A stretch of DNA of 64,000 nt, from the NCBI RefSeq assembly GCF_014897585.1, contig NZ_JABUXW010000004.1, positions 1-64,000 on the forward strand, read 5' to 3'. This stretch comes from Brachybacterium tyrofermentans. Its GTDB lineage: Bacteria > Actinomycetota > Actinomycetes > Actinomycetales > Dermabacteraceae. The position numbers and the translations under genes are program-made. Numbering within the stretch: position 1 is the stretch's first letter; every line of letters begins with the position of its first letter. Of this stretch, positions 42,327 through 51,813 are shown piece by piece. The notes beneath the pieces were generated by a model. The model worked only from the letters and a program-made list of their open reading frames with translations. It was not told where the DNA came from and did not search any database.

Positions 42327-43253
42327 TCAGTCGGTCTTGGGGCCGACGACGCCCAGCAGCACCCAGAGCGAGCCCTTCTCCCCGGCGCGGCGACGGCGCA
42401 GAACGCCGGTCGCGAGGGCGTAGGGCACGAGCATCACGAAGCCGACGGCGCTGAGCAGCAGGATCGCCACCACGATCGAGCCGTCGCCGCTGCCGGTGCG
42501 GGCCACCAGCAGGGCCGCCGCGATGTTGCGCTGGCTGGTGAGGATCGCGGGGCCGTCGACCACGGTGAGGGTGTCGCCGGCGAGGTCCCCGGAGAGGCGA
42601 CCGGCCACGAAGGCGAGGGCCACGAGCCCCACCGCCACGAGCATCACCGGCGAGAGGAGCAGCTGCAGCACGATCCCGGAGTTCGAGCCGAAGCCGGAGA
42701 GGAACATCAGCACCGCGGAGATCGCCGCGACGGCGCCGGCGATGCGCGCGAACCGGTCGGCGCGACGGGGGAACACCCAGGCGATGGCGATCCCCGCGAT
42801 CATCGGGGAGAGCATCGTGCCCAGCAGCAGGCGGGCCACGGCCCAGCCGTCGACCTGGACATCCTGCAGCAGGAAGGGCACCACGAGCGGCATGAACACG
42901 ATCGAGCCCAGCAGCAGCACGGCCATCGGGCCGGCCGTCTCGCCGTAGGGGATGCGGGCCATCGCGCCGAGCTGCAGCACGAACGGGGCCCCGGCCGCGC
43001 ACAGGGCGATGATGAATCCGGCGCCGATCTGGTGCGGGAGCATCCCGTTGAGGATCCAGATGATCAGGGTGCCCACGGCCGGGACCACCACGAAGTTCGC
43101 CCCGAGCACGGCGAGCACGGTGCGGCGGTCCCGCAGCTGGTCGCGGAAGGCGCGCAACGGAGTGCGCAGGCCCATGGAGAGCATGGACGCGATCGCGAAG
43201 GCCGGGACGCTGACATGGATCAGCAGGCCCAGCAAGGATTCGATCGTCTGCAC
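42327..43253 (-). CDS. BART-superfamily (bile acid:sodium symporter-like) transporter
   Basis: A 308-residue protein with about nine hydrophobic spans. LCAAGAPFVLQLGAMARIPYGETAGPMAVLLLGS and VDGPAILTSQRNIAAALLVA are its conserved segments; the latter matches the cross-over region of BASS transporters. The substrate is unknown. It is not closely similar in sequence to the other BART protein at 35753-36757. The GTG start has TAGCCT exactly six bases upstream, so it is probably leaderless. Confidence 0.78.
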   Translation of the reverse strand: MQTIESLLGLLIHVSVPAFAIASMLSMGLRTPLRAFRDQLRDRRTVLAVLGANFVVVPAVGTLIIWILNGMLPHQIGAGFIIALCAAGAPFVLQLGAMARIPYGETAGPMAVLLLGSIVFMPLVVPFLLQDVQVDGWAVARLLLGTMLSPMIAGIAIAWVFPRRADRFARIAGAVAAISAVLMFLSGFGSNSGIVLQLLLSPVMLVAVGLVALAFVAGRLSGDLAGDTLTVVDGPAILTSQRNIAAALLVARTGSGDGSIVVAILLLSAVGFVMLVPYALATGVLRRRRAGEKGSLWVLLGVVGPKTD

Positions 43254-43318
43254 CCCCGCAGGCTACGTGCTGTGCCGAGGCCGGGTCACGGGGGTTTGCC
43301 CCCGATGTCCGTCTGGTC

Positions 43319-43963
43319 TCAGATCCAGCCGTTGTCCGCGGCCGCCCTCACCGCATCGACGCGATTGGTGACGCCGATCTTGCCGATCGCGGAGGAGATG
43401 TGGTTGCGCACGGTGCCCTCGGTCAGGAACAGGGTGGCGGCGATCTGCGCGGTGGTGCCGCCGGAGGCCGCGCTCTGCAGCACCTCGGTCTCCTTCGCGG
43501 TGAGCGGGCTGGCGCCGACGGACAGCGACTGCGCGGCGAGCTCGGGGTCCACCACCCGAAGCCCCTGGTCCACCCGACGGATCGCGTCGACCAGCCGCTC
43601 GACCGGGGTGTCCTTGACCATGAAGCCGTGGGCCCCGGCCTCCATCGTGCGGCGCAGGTAGCCGGCGCGCCCGAAGGTGGTCAGCACGATGATCCGCGGC
43701 CGGGCCCCGGGCTCACCTGCCGCCTGCAGAGCCTCGGCGACCTCGATGCCGTCGGCCGGCCCGGGCGCCCCGTCGGCCCGGGTCCCGGCCGGCATCTGCA
43801 CGTCCAGCAGCAGCAGGTCCGGGGTGTGCTCGGCGACCGCGGCGAGGGTGCTCGCCCCGTCGGCCGCCTCCCCCACCACCTCGAGATCGGATTCCAGGCG
43901 CAGCAGGGCCACCAGTCCCGAGCGCAGGATCGACTGGTCATCGGCCACCACCAGGCGGATCAT
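43319..43963 (-). CDS. Response regulator, NarL/LuxR family
   Basis: A 214-residue regulator. The receiver domain has Asp residues in VVADDQ, the phosphoacceptor in LLLLDVQMP and the lysine in FMVKDTP. The C-terminal LuxR helix-turn-helix reads LTAKETEVLQSAASGGTTAQIAATLFLTEGTVRNHISSAIGKIG. Its ATG overlaps the kinase stop by four bases, so it is the kinase's partner and probably regulates the preceding ABC exporter genes of the operon. Confidence 0.95.
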   Translation of the reverse strand: MIRLVVADDQSILRSGLVALLRLESDLEVVGEAADGASTLAAVAEHTPDLLLLDVQMPAGTRADGAPGPADGIEVAEALQAAGEPGARPRIIVLTTFGRAGYLRRTMEAGAHGFMVKDTPVERLVDAIRRVDQGLRVVDPELAAQSLSVGASPLTAKETEVLQSAASGGTTAQIAATLFLTEGTVRNHISSAIGKIGVTNRVDAVRAAADNGWI

Positions 43964-45180
43964 CGCCGCTCCCCCGTCGCCACGTTCTGCGCGGCATCTG
44001 ATCGCTCTCCGGGTCGCCCCTCGTGCGGGTCGTCCATCCGCACGTGCAGCGTCGTCCCGCCGCCCTCGGAGCTCACCTCGAGGTGCCCGCCGGCCACGGC
44101 CACCCGCGCCTGCAGCCCGCGCAGACCCGAGCAGGGGGCGTCCTCGGGGATGCCCACGCCGTCGTCGGTGACCCGCACGGAGCTCTCGTCCACGGCGATC
44201 GTGGCGTGCTCGGCCCGGGAGTGGCGCACGATGTTGGTGACGCCCTCGCGGATCACGTAGCCGAACAGCTCGGCGCGGTCGTCCGGCAGCTGCGGCAGGG
44301 CGGTGGGCACCTGGGCCCGGATGCCGACGGTCGCGAGCACGGTGCGAGCCGACGCGATCTCGGTGGCCGCGCGCACGTGCTGCATGCCGCTGGCGGTGGC
44401 GCGCACGTCCGACAGCGCCTGGCGCACGGTGCTCTCGATGTGCACGAGCTGCTCACGGGCCGCGTCGGGATCGGAGTCCAGGAGCCGGCGCGCCAGCTGC
44501 GCGGAGATGGTCAGGGACGTCAGGGAATGCCCGAGCAGGTCGTGGAGGTCGCGCCCGATGCGTTCGCGCTCCGCGGCCACGGCGAGCACGGCGTTGCGCT
44601 CCTGGGCCGCCTCGAGCTGCTCCTGGAGGATCTGCTGACGGATGCCGTAGCCGATGCCCCAGGACATCAGCGCGCCCATCACGGCGAGCCCGGCGGCGAG
44701 GTAGGTCTGTGTGGCGACGGCGAGCACGATCACCGCGAGGCTCATCACCACCATGCTCGGCACGGCCCATCGCCAGGGCAGCAGAAGCACATGGGTCATC
44801 GCCTGGAACATCACCATGAACAGCACGTTCACGCCGATCAGCGGGATGAGGGCGAGCAGGATCAGAGAGCACATCGCGAACCAGCCCAGGCGCACGCGGA
44901 GCGGGTACATCCCGATGCCGCAGCAGTAGACGAACGCGACCCCGTACACCAGCAGCATGGCCGTCACCAGCATCGCCGAGGGCCCCGGTGATCCGATCCA
45001 GGCGAGGACGATCGGGATGGCGACGAACAGGACCGGCGCGAGCGAGTAGGGCAGTCCCCCGGATTCGACGGCGGCACGGTGGATCGCTCGCGGCGTCAGC
45101 GGGCGCCCGGCGGCCTCCTGCTCGCCGCCTCGTGCCCGGATCCCGAAGGTCGCGGCGGTGTCGGTTCCCATGGAGCTCAT
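43960..45180 (-). CDS. Sensor histidine kinase, HisKA_3 type
   Basis: A 406-residue kinase with about six membrane spans in residues 40-200, a short linker coiled coil, the dimerisation/phosphoacceptor motif RERIGRDLHDLLGHSLTSL, and an HATPase domain with VIREGVTNIVRHSRA and GLRGLQARVAVAGG. This is the DesK/LiaS-like architecture that senses the membrane itself. ATG 45180 is used; in-frame ATG 45171 is possible. It follows the ABC permease by 17 bases and overlaps the response regulator by four. Confidence 0.93.
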   Translation of the reverse strand: MSSMGTDTAATFGIRARGGEQEAAGRPLTPRAIHRAAVESGGLPYSLAPVLFVAIPIVLAWIGSPGPSAMLVTAMLLVYGVAFVYCCGIGMYPLRVRLGWFAMCSLILLALIPLIGVNVLFMVMFQAMTHVLLLPWRWAVPSMVVMSLAVIVLAVATQTYLAAGLAVMGALMSWGIGYGIRQQILQEQLEAAQERNAVLAVAAERERIGRDLHDLLGHSLTSLTISAQLARRLLDSDPDAAREQLVHIESTVRQALSDVRATASGMQHVRAATEIASARTVLATVGIRAQVPTALPQLPDDRAELFGYVIREGVTNIVRHSRAEHATIAVDESSVRVTDDGVGIPEDAPCSGLRGLQARVAVAGGHLEVSSEGGGTTLHVRMDDPHEGRPGERSDAAQNVATGERR

Positions 45181-45197
45181 TGTGTCAGCGTCTCGTG

Positions 45198-46028
45198 TCA
45201 CCGGCGGCTGAGACCGACGGCGCGGGACATGCTCACAGCGCACAGCAGTCCGAGCGCCACGGTCCAGACCCCGATCACCAGCAGGCCCGTCACAGGGAAC
45301 TGACTGCCGTACAGGGCCCACTCGCCCAGGCCCGAGATCCAGTAGGTGGGGAGCGCGTGGCCGACGGACTGCATCCAGTCCGGGAACATCTCCAGCGGCA
45401 TCCACAGCCCGCCGAAGATCGCCATCGCCATCATGGTGACCACGCCGCCGGCCATCGCGGCGCCGCCCTTGAGCACCATGCCGAGCACGAGGCCGACGAG
45501 GATGGTGGGCAGCAGCCCGAGCCACAGCACCGCGAGGGTCAGGAGGAACGCCCCCATGCTCGCCTCGACGCCGGTGAGCAGGCCGACGATCCCCACGGCG
45601 AGCAGCGCCGGGATGATCACGGCGCTCGCGGCCATCACGGACCCGGCCAGGAACGAGCGCGGCGACAGGCCCGCCACGATCAGCTGGCGCAGGAACCCGT
45701 TGCGCTGATCCTCCTGGATCTGGGTGCCGGCGGTGACCGCGGCGCCGAGCCCGCCGTAGGCGGCCATGTTCACCATGATCAGTCCGCCGGCCTCCCCGCC
45801 CGCCTCCTTGCCGAACATCATCGAGAACAGCAAGTACATGCCCACCGGCATGAGGATCGTGAACACCATGAACATGACGTTGGTGACCGTCATGCGGGTG
45901 GTGTGCAGGGCGTAGTGCAGGGTGCGTCGGGCGGCCGACGGGGCGGCGTCCGCCCGAGCGGCAGGTGCCGCGGCCACGGCGGCTCCCGTGCCGGAGCTGA
46001 GGACGGTGGAATCGGCGGGTGCGGTCAT
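45198..46028 (-). CDS. ABC-2 transporter permease
   Basis: A 276-residue protein with six spans preceded by an Ala-rich tail. Conserved segments include QIQEDQRNGFLRQLIVAGLSPRSFLAGS and FGGLWMPLEMFPDWMQSVGHALPTYWISGL, typical of drug-exporter permeases. ATG 46028 is preceded by a strong GGAGG; an earlier in-frame ATG at 46088 overlaps the ATPase stop (ATGA) and would add 20 residues. It partners the ATPase encoded just upstream. Confidence 0.88.
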   Translation of the reverse strand: MTAPADSTVLSSGTGAAVAAAPAARADAAPSAARRTLHYALHTTRMTVTNVMFMVFTILMPVGMYLLFSMMFGKEAGGEAGGLIMVNMAAYGGLGAAVTAGTQIQEDQRNGFLRQLIVAGLSPRSFLAGSVMAASAVIIPALLAVGIVGLLTGVEASMGAFLLTLAVLWLGLLPTILVGLVLGMVLKGGAAMAGGVVTMMAMAIFGGLWMPLEMFPDWMQSVGHALPTYWISGLGEWALYGSQFPVTGLLVIGVWTVALGLLCAVSMSRAVGLSRR

Positions 46029-46084
46029 GGTGTGCCTCCGGAGCGAGGTGGTGGGTACGGGAGTAGCGGGATCTGCGGCGTGGC

Positions 46085-47095
46085 TCATCGGTCTGCTCCG
46101 TCCGGGACGGTGGTGTCTGTCTGATCGGAGTGGTCGGTGATGCGCAGGAAGGCCTCCTCGAGTCCGGGCGCGGAGACCAGCACCTCGTGGACCTCGCCCG
46201 CGAGGCCCCCGGTGAACAGGGCGGCGAGCGCGGCATCGGAGTCCGAGCAGAGGGCGCGCACGCGCTCGGGGTCGGTCTCGTCGGCCCCGGCGCTCTCCAC
46301 CCCGGGCAGCGCCGCGACAGCGGCGGCGTCGGCCCCGCGCAGGGTGATGACGCGCCCGCCCACGACGGCGCTGATCTCGGGCCCGGTGCCGTCGGCGACC
46401 ACGCGCCCTCGGTCCATGACGATCACGCGGCGCGCTTCGCGCTCGGCCTCGTCGAGGTGGTGGGTGGCGAAGACGATGGTGCGGCCGGTGGCGGCGACCT
46501 CGCGCATCTGGTCCCAGAAGGCGCGGCGGGCGCCGATGTCCATGCCCACCGTCGGCTCGTCCAGCAGCAGCACCTGCGGGTCGCCGAGCAGGGCGATCGC
46601 GAAGCGCACCCGCTGGGCCTGCCCGCCGGAGAGGGCGCCGATGCGCCGGGTGAGGAGATCGGTGATGTCGGCCTGCTCCGCGACCGTCTCGAGCGGCATG
46701 GGGTGGGCCTGGAGGGCGTGCAGCATGCGCAGCATCGAGCGCACGCTCTGGTCCGGGAGCAGCGCCCCGCTCTGGAGCATGGTGCCGATCAGCCCGGTGC
46801 GGGTGGCGGTGACCGGGTCGGTGCCCAGGATGCGCACCTGTCCGGCATCCGCGGTGGCCAGGCCCACCATCATCTCCATGGCGGTGGATTTGCCGGCGCC
46901 GTTGGGGCCCAGCAGGGCCACGATCTCGCCGGCGCCGATCTCGAGGTCGAGACCGTCCAGGGCGCAGATCCGCCCATAGGTCTTCCTCACCCCGCGCAGG
47001 CTGATCGCCGCGTGCGAGGCGGAGGTCGGGGTGTCGGGTGCGGAGACGTCGGTGGTGCCGGCGGTGCCGGCCGCGGTCGTGGTGTTCATGGCCAT
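46085..47095 (-). CDS. ABC exporter ATPase
   Basis: A 336-residue ATPase with Walker A GPNGAGKST, signature LSGGQAQRVRFAIALLG, Walker B VLLLDEPTVGMD and H-loop ATHHLDE. The C-terminal ~90 residues are an extra domain typical of DrrA-like drug exporters. It heads a four-gene operon of ATPase, permease, histidine kinase and response regulator, a layout in which the two-component system senses the exported compound or membrane damage and induces the exporter. Confidence 0.92.
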   Translation of the reverse strand: MAMNTTTAAGTAGTTDVSAPDTPTSASHAAISLRGVRKTYGRICALDGLDLEIGAGEIVALLGPNGAGKSTAMEMMVGLATADAGQVRILGTDPVTATRTGLIGTMLQSGALLPDQSVRSMLRMLHALQAHPMPLETVAEQADITDLLTRRIGALSGGQAQRVRFAIALLGDPQVLLLDEPTVGMDIGARRAFWDQMREVAATGRTIVFATHHLDEAEREARRVIVMDRGRVVADGTGPEISAVVGGRVITLRGADAAAVAALPGVESAGADETDPERVRALCSDSDAALAALFTGGLAGEVHEVLVSAPGLEEAFLRITDHSDQTDTTVPDGADR

Positions 47096-47202
47096 CAGCC
47101 TTCCGCGCCGCGGGCCCGCTTCCCATCCCCTGCGGTCACCCTGGACCCATGACAGCCGTCATGGGACGGCGAGGCGGCGCACGTCCGGGATACGCTGGAT
47201 CG

Positions 47203-48717
47203 GTGCTGATCAGACAGGTGCGGCCCCTCGATGCCGCGAGCGGCGGGACCTCTCCCCACCCGGTGGACCTGCGGGTCCACGACGGAGTGATCACCGAGAT
47301 CGCCCCGCGCCTCTCCCCCGCCGCCGGCGAGGAGTCCCTCGAGGGCGGCGGCGCGATCGCGATCCCCGGGCTCTGGGATCAGCACGTGCACACCGGACAG
47401 CTCGCCCAGGCCCATGCCCGCCTCGACACCGGCGGCGCGGGCAGCGTGGGCGTGATCCTCGAGCTGGTGCGCGCCGAGCTCGCCCACCGTCGCGAGGGGC
47501 GCACCGATCCGCGCCAGGCGCTGATCGGCTTCGGGCATCGCCTGGTGGATTTCGCGGTGCAGCCCACGGTTCCCGCCCTCGATGAGGCGACCGGCACGGT
47601 GCCGACCGTGCTGATCGGCGGCGACGCCCATCACGCCTGGCTGAACTCTGCCGCCCTGGCGCTGCTGGGCCTGCCCCCGCGCGACGGGATCCTCGCCGAG
47701 GAGGACTGGTTCGCGATCGCGCCGCGTCTGCCCGAGCTGCCCGGGGTGGCCCACTCCGTCGCGACCGGCGCGGCGATGATGCAGCGCCAGGCCCTGGAGC
47801 GCGGCGTGGTGGGCCTGGTCGACATGGAATGGGGTCGACCCTGGGAGGTCTGGCAGGAGCGTCCGGCACGGATGCGGGTGCGCACCGCCGTCTACCCCGC
47901 GGAGCTCGCGAACGCCCCGGGGCCGACGGGCACCGTGCTCGACGGGACGGGTCTGGTGACGATGGGCCCTCTGAAGGTCATCGTGGACGGCGCGCTCGGC
48001 TCCCACTCCGCCTATACCCGCGACATGTACTCCGACGGGCACGGCTATGCGGGCCGCGGCGTGCTGAGCGTGGGCCCGCAGCTGCTGCGTGACGCGCTGT
48101 CCAGGGCACGGGCCCAGGGCCTCACCGCGGCCGTCCATGCGATCGGGGACGCCGCCGCGCAGGTCGCCCTCGAGGCGATCGCCGAGGTGGGGATCGCCGC
48201 GCGCATCGAGCACGCGCAGATGCTCACGGATGACGACGTCGACGACATGGCCGCGCTCGGCGTGACCGCCTCCGTGCAGCCCGCCCACCTGCTGGATGAC
48301 CGGGATGCCACCGAGAGCGTGTGGCCCGGCCACGGCGCGCAGGCGTTCCGGCTGCGGGATCTGCTCACCGCCGGGGTGCCGCTCGCGCTCGGCTCCGATG
48401 CCCCCGTCGCCCCGCTGGACCCGTGGCTGGCCATGGCGGCTGCGGTGCACCGCAGCGCCGACGACCGCCCCGGCTGGCACCCCGAGCAGCAGCTCCAGCC
48501 CCGCGAGGCCCTCGCCGCCTCGACCGACGGGATCACGTCCCTGCAGGTCGGCGGACCCGCAGACCTCGTGCTGCTCGAGGAGAGTCCCTTCGCCGACGTG
48601 CCGCTCGGAGCCGACGGCCTCATGGTCGACGCGGCCGCCCGCGAGGCCGCGCACCGTCTGCGGGAGACGGTCGTGCTCGAGACCCTCGTCGCCGGGCATC
48701 CCCCGAGCGGGCGCTGA
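47203..48717 (+). CDS. Amidohydrolase family 3 (YtcJ-like metal hydrolase)
   Basis: A 504-residue cytoplasmic amidohydrolase. The metal-binding H-x-H is in GLWDQHVHTGQL, with HAIGDAAAQVALEAI, RIEHAQMLTDDD and the conserved end LALGSDAPVAPLDPWLAMAAAVHR. The YtcJ group hydrolyses amides or N-acyl compounds; the substrate is unknown. GTG 47203 has TACGCT exactly six bases upstream (47191-47196), so the longer frame back to 47038 is not needed. It is divergent from the ABC operon. Confidence 0.88.
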   Translation: MLIRQVRPLDAASGGTSPHPVDLRVHDGVITEIAPRLSPAAGEESLEGGGAIAIPGLWDQHVHTGQLAQAHARLDTGGAGSVGVILELVRAELAHRREGRTDPRQALIGFGHRLVDFAVQPTVPALDEATGTVPTVLIGGDAHHAWLNSAALALLGLPPRDGILAEEDWFAIAPRLPELPGVAHSVATGAAMMQRQALERGVVGLVDMEWGRPWEVWQERPARMRVRTAVYPAELANAPGPTGTVLDGTGLVTMGPLKVIVDGALGSHSAYTRDMYSDGHGYAGRGVLSVGPQLLRDALSRARAQGLTAAVHAIGDAAAQVALEAIAEVGIAARIEHAQMLTDDDVDDMAALGVTASVQPAHLLDDRDATESVWPGHGAQAFRLRDLLTAGVPLALGSDAPVAPLDPWLAMAAAVHRSADDRPGWHPEQQLQPREALAASTDGITSLQVGGPADLVLLEESPFADVPLGADGLMVDAAAREAAHRLRETVVLETLVAGHPPSGR

Positions 48718-48730
48718 CGAGCTCGCGTCG

Positions 48731-49147
48731 TCAGCGGGTGCCTCCACCGTCCTGAGGGATCGTGGTGAGCGACGGGAACGCCCTGGCGAGGCGGCGATCG
48801 AGGGTCAGCACTCTCACCTCGTGCGCCGGGACGGACAGGGTCTCGGCGAGCGCGAGGTAGATGGCGTCGTACGCCGAGGCGTTGTCCCGTTTCCCCCAGG
48901 CCACCCGGAGCAGCAGCCGATCGGAGTACCACGCGATCCCCAGGTCCTCCATGTCGACCAGGGCTTCCTGGGCTCTGGTCACGTCCAAGCCCCTGCCCCG
49001 GGTCCACCCGCGCAGGATGCTGAGCATCTCCACCCCCAGCAGTTCCGGCGCCGCAAGGTCCTGCCCCTCGAGAGCCGCCGCGATCGCAGGGGCCGACGGC
49101 TGGTCCAGCAGGAGTTCCGCAGCGACCGAGGCATCGAGGACGATCAC
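48731..49147 (-). CDS. vapC: PIN-domain ribonuclease toxin (VapC)
   Basis: A 138-residue PIN-fold RNase. The acidic residues that bind metal are in VIVLDASVAAELLL, GVEMLSILRG, YDAIYLALAE and LTLDRRLARAF, all four present, so it should cleave RNA. The GTG start overlaps the stop of the antitoxin gene by four bases (GTGA), a normal toxin-antitoxin arrangement. It is convergent with the amidohydrolase, 13 bases away. Confidence 0.88.
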   Translation of the reverse strand: MIVLDASVAAELLLDQPSAPAIAAALEGQDLAAPELLGVEMLSILRGWTRGRGLDVTRAQEALVDMEDLGIAWYSDRLLLRVAWGKRDNASAYDAIYLALAETLSVPAHEVRVLTLDRRLARAFPSLTTIPQDGGGTR

Positions 49148-49377
49148 TCCACAGGCCGCTCGGCCCGAGCGCGCGCGAGCTCGTCGATCGCAGGGTTCAG
49201 CTCCGGCGTCGACCGGGCCGCGATCCGCGCCAGCACCTCCGAGCGGGAGGGCACCGACGCCAGCCGGTCGAGCTCGGCGCGGAGGTACTCGCTCAGCGAG
49301 ACCCCGCGGGAAGCGGCCCGCTGCTTGAGGACCTCGGCCGTCTCGGGTCGGACGTCACGGACCTGGAGTGTGCTCAT
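49144..49377 (-). CDS. vapB: Ribbon-helix-helix antitoxin (FitA/VapB type)
   Basis: A 77-residue antitoxin. MSTLQVRDVRPETAEVLKQRAASRGVSLSEYLRAELDRLA is a ribbon-helix-helix DNA-binding domain of the FitA group, and the C-terminal STPELNPAIDELARARAE would bind the toxin. ATG 49377 has TAGGGT exactly six bases upstream, so the operon message looks leaderless, and a palindromic operator lies just upstream of that box. Confidence 0.88.
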   Translation of the reverse strand: MSTLQVRDVRPETAEVLKQRAASRGVSLSEYLRAELDRLASVPSRSEVLARIAARSTPELNPAIDELARARAERPVE

Positions 49378-49393
49378 GGAGCGACCCTAGGCG

Positions 49394-49412
49394 TGCATGC
49401 ATGACGCATGCA
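49394..49412 (-). promoter_or_regulatory. Palindromic operator of the vapBC operon
   Basis: TGCATGC (49394-49400) and GCATGCA (49406-49412) form a perfect 7-bp inverted repeat around a 5-base centre. The site lies five bases upstream of the -10-like TAGGGT, between -10 and -35, where VapBC binding would repress its own transcription. Confidence 0.55.
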
Positions 49413-49425
49413 AGGGTGTCGCGCC

Positions 49426-51690
49426 TCAGGACCTCCCGGCGATGCTCCGGAAGCCGCGCAGCCGCAGGCTGTTGCCCACGACGAACACGCTGGAGAAGGC
49501 CATCGCCGCGCCGGCGAGCATGGGGTTGAGCATGCCCAGGGCGGCGATCGGGATCGCGGCGACGTTGTAGGCGAAGGCCCAGAACAGGTTCACCTTGATC
49601 GTCGAGAGCGTCCGGCGGGAGAGACGGATCGCGTCGACCGCACTGCGGAGGTCGCCGCGCACGAGCGTGATGTCCGAGGCCTCGATCGCGACGTCGGTGC
49701 CGGTGCCCATCGCGAGGCCGAGATCGGCCTGGGCGAGGGCCGGGGCATCGTTGACGCCGTCGCCGACCATCGCGACGATGCGCCCTTCCCCCTGGAGCCG
49801 CGTCACGACGTCGACCTTCTGCGCGGGCAGCACCTCGGCGATGACCTCGTCGATGCCGACCTCCGCAGCGATCTGCCGCGCCACCGTCTCGTTGTCCCCG
49901 GTCAGGAGCACCGGGGTGAGCCCCAGCTCCACCATCTGCGCAACGGCTTCCGCGCTGGTGGGCCTGACCGCATCGGCCACGACCAGGATCCCGCGGGCGG
50001 CGCCGTCCCAGCCGACCGTCACGACCGTGCGCCCCTGCCCCTCGGCCTCCGCCTTCGCGGCGGCGACCTCCGGGGAGAGCACCATCTGGGCGTCGGCCAG
50101 CAGGGTCTCGCGGCCCACGAGGACGGAGCGGCCCTCGACGGTCCCGTGCACACCCTGACCGGGGACGTTCTCGAAGGTCGACGGCGCAGGGAGCACCCCG
50201 GTCTCCTGGGTGGCGGCCGTGGCGATGGCCTGGGCGATCGGATGCTCCGAGGAGTCCTCCACCGCCCCGGCCATCCGCAGCACCTCGGCGCGGTCCGCGC
50301 CGTGATCCGTGACGACGTCCACCAGGGTCATCTTCCCGGTGGTCACGGTGCCGGTCTTGTCGAGCACGACGGTGTCGACCGTGCGCGTGGACTCCAGCAC
50401 CTCCGGGCCCTTGATGAGCACGCCCATCTGCGCGCCGCGGCCGGTGCCCACGAGCAGGGCGGTCGGGGTCGCAAGACCCAGGGCGCAGGGGCAGGCGATG
50501 ACGAGCACGGCGACGGCGGCCGTGAACCCGGCGGTGACGGGGAAGCCCAGCAGGAGCCAGACGGTGAGGGTGACCACGGCGATGACCAGCACGATCGGCA
50601 CGAAGATGCCGGAGATCCGATCGGCCAGGCGCTGCACCTCGGCCTTGCCGGTCTGCGCCTCCTCGACCATCCTCGCCATCTGGGCGAGCTGGGTGTCGCC
50701 GCCGACGCGGGTGGCGCGGACCAGCAGGCGGCCCCCGGCGTTGACGGTCGCGCCGGTGACCGCGTCGCCCTCGGCGACCTCGGCGGGCACGGACTCGCCG
50801 GTGAGCATGGAGACGTCCACCGCGGAGGTTCCGGAGGTGATGACGCCGTCGGTCGCGATCTTCTCGCCGGGCCGGACGATGAACTCGTCGCCCACTACGA
50901 GGTCACCGGCGGGGATCGTCCGCTCCTGGCCGCCGCGGAGCACGGAGACCTCCTTGGCGCCCATCTCGAGCAGGGCGCGCAGGGCGGCCCCGGCCTGCCG
51001 CTTTGACCGCTTCTCGACGTAGCGGCCGGCGAGGAGGAACATCGTGACGCCGGCGCCGACCTCGAGGTAGATGGTGGCCGCGCCGTCCGACGGCGAGATC
51101 GTCAGCTCGAACGGATGGGTCATGCCGGGCATCCCGGCCGTGCCGAGGAACAGGGCGTACAGCGACCACAGGAACGCGGCGGAGGTGCCCATCGAGATGA
51201 GCGTGTCCATCGTGGCCGCGCCCTGCTTGAGGTTCGCCCAAGCCGCCTTGTGGAACGGCCAGGCTCCCCAGATGATCACCGGGGCGGCGAGTGCGAGGGA
51301 CAGCCACTGCCAGTACGTGAACTGCAGCGCCGGGATCATCGCCATCGCGATGACGGGCACGCTCAGCACGATCGAGCCGATCAGGCGCTGGCGCAGGGCG
51401 ATCAGCTCGAGGTCTGGTGTCGACTCGTCGGCTCCACCGCTCTGCGCGCCGTGGGCCGACGGGGGCGTCGGGAGCGCGGCGGAGTAGCCGGCCTTCTCGA
51501 CCTCGGCGACGAGCAGCTGCGGGTCATACCCCTCGGGGGCAGTGACCTTGGCCTTCTCGGTGGCGTAGTTGACGCTCGCCGCGACGCCGTCGAGCTTGTT
51601 GAGCTTGCGCTCGATGCGGTTCGCGCAGGAGGCGCAGGTCATCCCGCCGATCTCCAGCTCGATGCCGGACTCCGCGACGTGCATGCTCAT
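49426..51690 (-). CDS. copA: Copper-translocating P-type ATPase (CopA)
   Basis: A 754-residue P1B ATPase that exports Cu(I). It has an N-terminal metal-binding domain with GMTCASC (Cys19, Cys22), eight spans, the actuator loop TGES, the transmembrane ion motif CPC in [21 protein letters not shown], the phosphorylation site DKTGT, the HP locus SSEHPIAQ, and [13 protein letters not shown] 51690 follows AAAGGGG; the frame back to 51804 crosses the operator and is rejected. A CsoR-like operator lies 18 bases upstream. No csoR gene or copper chaperone is in the window. Confidence 0.94.
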   Translation of the reverse strand: MSMHVAESGIELEIGGMTCASCANRIERKLNKLDGVAASVNYATEKAKVTAPEGYDPQLLVAEVEKAGYSAALPTPPSAHGAQSGGADESTPDLELIALRQRLIGSIVLSVPVIAMAMIPALQFTYWQWLSLALAAPVIIWGAWPFHKAAWANLKQGAATMDTLISMGTSAAFLWSLYALFLGTAGMPGMTHPFELTISPSDGAATIYLEVGAGVTMFLLAGRYVEKRSKRQAGAALRALLEMGAKEVSVLRGGQERTIPAGDLVVGDEFIVRPGEKIATDGVITSGTSAVDVSMLTGESVPAEVAEGDAVTGATVNAGGRLLVRATRVGGDTQLAQMARMVEEAQTGKAEVQRLADRISGIFVPIVLVIAVVTLTVWLLLGFPVTAGFTAAVAVLVIACPCALGLATPTALLVGTGRGAQMGVLIKGPEVLESTRTVDTVVLDKTGTVTTGKMTLVDVVTDHGADRAEVLRMAGAVEDSSEHPIAQAIATAATQETGVLPAPSTFENVPGQGVHGTVEGRSVLVGRETLLADAQMVLSPEVAAAKAEAEGQGRTVVTVGWDGAARGILVVADAVRPTSAEAVAQMVELGLTPVLLTGDNETVARQIAAEVGIDEVIAEVLPAQKVDVVTRLQGEGRIVAMVGDGVNDAPALAQADLGLAMGTGTDVAIEASDITLVRGDLRSAVDAIRLSRRTLSTIKVNLFWAFAYNVAAIPIAALGMLNPMLAGAAMAFSSVFVVGNSLRLRGFRSIAGRS

Positions 51691-51708
51691 CGCCACCCCT
51701 TTCGATCC

Positions 51709-51725
51709 ATACCCCCTAGGGGTAT
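51709..51725 (-). promoter_or_regulatory. CsoR-type copper operator
   Basis: ATACCCCCTAGGGGTAT is an almost perfect palindrome, of the ATACCCC-GGGGTAT form bound by CsoR repressors. A degenerate second half-site, ATACCCCCTCCCCGTA, starts at 51744. Copper would release CsoR and induce copA. Confidence 0.75.
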
Positions 51726-51813
51726 CTTGCAGATGCTCGGAGCATACCCCCTCCCCGTACGAATCGCCACCCCGACGTCGCGAGCACGGGAGCCGGCACG
51801 TCATGCAGCCCGG

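Noticed and set aside
51691-51804. N-terminal extension of the copper ATPase
   Set aside because: Crosses the CsoR-type operator; the ATG at 51690 has AAAGGGG and the metal-binding domain starts just after it.
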